Shown here: piece after piece, positions 62,301-64,000 of the stretch
Numbering within the stretch: the stretch's first letter is position 1
Layout of the letters: every line of letters starts with the position of its first letter
NCBI GenBank assembly: GCA_029224185.1
Contig: CM055190.1
Coordinates: forward strand, 21,826,620 to 21,890,619
Direction: 5' to 3'
Source of the DNA: Karalla daura
Lineage: Eukaryota > Chordata > Actinopteri > Chaetodontiformes > Leiognathidae
DNA length: 64,000 nt
Made by a program: the position numbers and the translations under genes
The notes under the pieces: generated by a model
Databases searched by the model: none
Seen by the model: the letters and a program-made list of their open reading frames with translations, nothing else
Told to the model about the DNA's origin: nothing

Positions 62301-64000
62301 AACGACCACCCCGGACCTGTCGTTTCGGCCGGGATGCCGACCCCGAGCGAGCGAGCTCAAACCCACGATTTGGGGTGTGAGCCGCCTCCGGGGTGGCCAA
62401 CGCTCACTGGAAAAAGCAATCCCGAGGCCGGGTGTGGTCCCGGAGCTGAGACATTAACACTCGCCGGAAGTGAAAAAAACGACCACCCCGGACCTGTCGT
62501 TTTGGCCGGGATGCCGACCCCGAGCCAGCGAGCTCAAACCCACGATTTGGGGTGTGAGCCGCCTCCGGGGTGGCCAACGCTCACTGGAAAAAGCAATCCC
62601 GAGGCCAGGTGTGGTCCCGGAGCTGAGATATTAACACTCGCCGAAAGTGAAAAAAACGACCACCCCGGACCTGTCGTTTCGGCCGGGATGCCGACCCCGA
62701 GCCAGCGAGCTCAAACCCGCGATTTGGGGTGTGAGCGCCTCCGGGGTGGCCAACGCTCACTGGAAAAAGCAATCCCGAGGCCGGGTGTGGTCCCGGAGCT
62801 AAGATATTAACACTCGCCGAAAGTGAAAAAAAAAAAACCTGTCGTTTTGGCCGGGATGCCGACCCCGAGCGAGCGAGCCCAAACCCACGATATGGGGTGT
62901 GAGCGCCTCCGGGGTGGCCAACGCTCACTGGAAAAAGCAATCCCGAGGCCGGGTGTGGTCCCGGAGCTGAGATATTAACCCTTGCCGAAAGTGAAAAAAA
63001 CGACCACCCCGGACCTGTCATTTTGGCCGGGATGCCGCCCCCGAGCGAGCGAGCCCAAATCCACGATTTGGGGTGTGAGCCGCCTCCAGGGTGGCCAATG
63101 CTCACTGGAAAAAGCAATCCCGAGGCCGGGTGTGGTCCCGGAGCTGAGACATTAACACTCGCCGGAAGTGAAAAAAACGACCACCCCGGACCTGTCGTTT
63201 TGGCCGGGATGCCGACCCCGAGCGAGCGAGCTCAAACCCACGATTTGGGGTGACAGCCGCCTCCGGGGTGGCCAACGCTCACTGGAAAAAGCAATCCCGA
63301 GGCCAGGTGTGGTCCCGGAGCTGAGATATTAACACTCGCCGAAAGTGAAAAAAACGACCACCCCGGACCTGTCGTTTCGGCCGGGATGCCGACCCCGAGC
63401 GAGCGAGCTCAAACCCGCGATTTGGGGTGTGAGCCGCCTCCGGGGTGGCCAACGCTCACTGGAAAAAGCAATCCCGAGGCCAGGTGTGGTCCCGGAGCTG
63501 AGATATTAACACTCGCCGAAAGTGAAAAAAACGACCACCCCGGACCTGTCGTTTTGGCCGGGATGCCGACCCCGAGCGAGCGAGCTCAAACCCACGATTT
63601 GGGGTGTGAGCCGCCTCTGGGGTGGCCAACGCTCACTGGAAAAAGCAATCCCGAGGCCAGGTGTGGTCCCGGAGCTGAGATATTAACACTCGCCGAAAGT
63701 GAAAAAAAACGACCACCCCGGACCTGTCGTTTTGGCCGGGATGCCGACCCCGAGCGAGCGAGCTCAAACCCACGATTTGGGGTGTGAGACGCCTCTGGGG
63801 TGGCCAACGCTCACTGGAAAAAGCAATCCCGAGGCCGGGTGTGGTCCCGGAGCTGAGATATTAACACTCGCCGAAAGTGAAAAAAAAAAAACCTGTTGTT
63901 TTGGCCGGGATGCCGACCCCGAGCGAGCGAGCCCAAACCCACGATTTGGGGTGTGAGCCGCCTCCGGGGTGGCCAACGCTCACTGGAAAAAGCAATCCCG
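59340..64000 (+). repeat. Right-hand array segment with 2631-bp and 878-bp periods, continuing off the window
   Basis: Features at 59950, 60392, 60755, 60955 and 61068 recur 2631 bp later (62581, 63023, 63386, 63586, 63699). An inner 878-bp repeat links 61068 and 61246 to 61946 and 62124. Unit types resemble those of 16.4-22 kb (59950 against 17384, offset 42566) rather than those of the adjacent 46-59 kb region. The window ends inside a monomer. Confidence 0.85.

Larger units (their letters stand above)
5099..64000 (+). repeat. 177-bp GC-rich satellite array, about 330 head-to-tail monomers
   Basis: From 5099 to the window end the sequence is one direct tandem array. The monomer is 177 bp (for example the ACGACCACC motif at 5289 recurs at 5466) and about 60% GC with about 16 CpG. 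Each unit contains, in order, GAAAGTG plus an A7 tract, CGACCACCCCGGACCTGTCG, GGCCGGGATGCCGACCCC, a GAGCGAGCGAG run, a CCCACGATTTGGGGTGTGAG segment, CCTCCGGGGTGGCCAACGC, TCACTGGAAAAAGCAATC and GGTGTGGTCCCGGAGCTGAG. Orientation never inverts and no other sequence is inserted. Length variants are 168, 169, 176 and 178 bp. Diagnostic variants include GATGCC/GATCCC (BamHI), GAGCTC/GAGCCC (SacI), GCCGGG/GCCAGG, TTTTGG/TTTCGG, ATATTA/ATGTTA/ATATGA/ACATTA and CACTC/CCCTT. The array continues beyond 64000. I do not recognise it as a named satellite. Confidence 0.98.

Noticed and set aside
5265..64000. CRISPR array
   Set aside because: Units are 177 bp with no unique spacers between short repeats, and the context is a vertebrate nuclear genome.
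5265..64000. CENP-B box in the monomer
   Set aside because: The nearest candidate, TTTCGGCCGGGATG, does not meet the TTCGnnnnAnnCGGG core, and I found no better match on either strand by eye.

Overview
The window looks like nuclear DNA of a ray-finned fish. It is AT-leaning, rich in CA/TG microsatellites, and carries the last two coding exons of a vertebrate eva-1 homolog (best fit EVA1A/FAM176A), plus decayed interspersed repeats of a kind common in teleost genomes. No bacterial or viral gene is visible.

Layout. (1) 1-3290: 3' end of the eva1a-like gene on the + strand: end of an intron (1-424), a coding exon with the membrane segment (425-784), a 1054-bp intron (785-1838) that begins in a CA repeat and ends in a TG repeat, the terminal coding exon (1839-1951), and a 3' UTR of about 1.3 kb with three AATAAA signals. 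The start codon and N-terminal exon are not in the window. (2) 3291-5098: intergenic DNA with a G16 tract, fragments of interspersed repeats, a CCATGG/CTATGG-rich tract and no supported gene. (3) 5099-64000 and beyond: one uninterrupted head-to-tail satellite array of about 330 copies of a 177-bp monomer. The monomer is about 60% GC with about 16 CpG. The array runs off the right edge.

The array is not uniform. Monomers fall into subtypes by diagnostic substitutions and small indels, and the subtypes are arranged in nested higher-order repeats whose period changes along the array: 708 bp (4-mer) at 7.0-12 kb, 4216 bp at 15.7-24.1 kb, 2624 bp with an inner 1047 bp at 24.1-29.3 kb, 2285 bp (13-mer) at 37.8-46.3 kb, 6004 growing to 6535 bp at 46.7-59.1 kb, and 2631 bp at 60-64 kb. 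Shared private mutations confirm these as block duplications, and some blocks differ by exactly one or two monomers, as unequal exchange predicts.

Because 177 is a multiple of three and the consensus has a stop-free frame, long repetitive open frames appear, up to 1164 codons (6374-9868). I do not call them genes: most diagnostic variants change the amino acid, frameshifting indels are common right of 14 kb, and the opposite strand is also partly open. The most notable content is therefore the uncharacterised GC-rich satellite itself, its layered amplification history, and its position about 1.8 kb downstream of a conserved gene.
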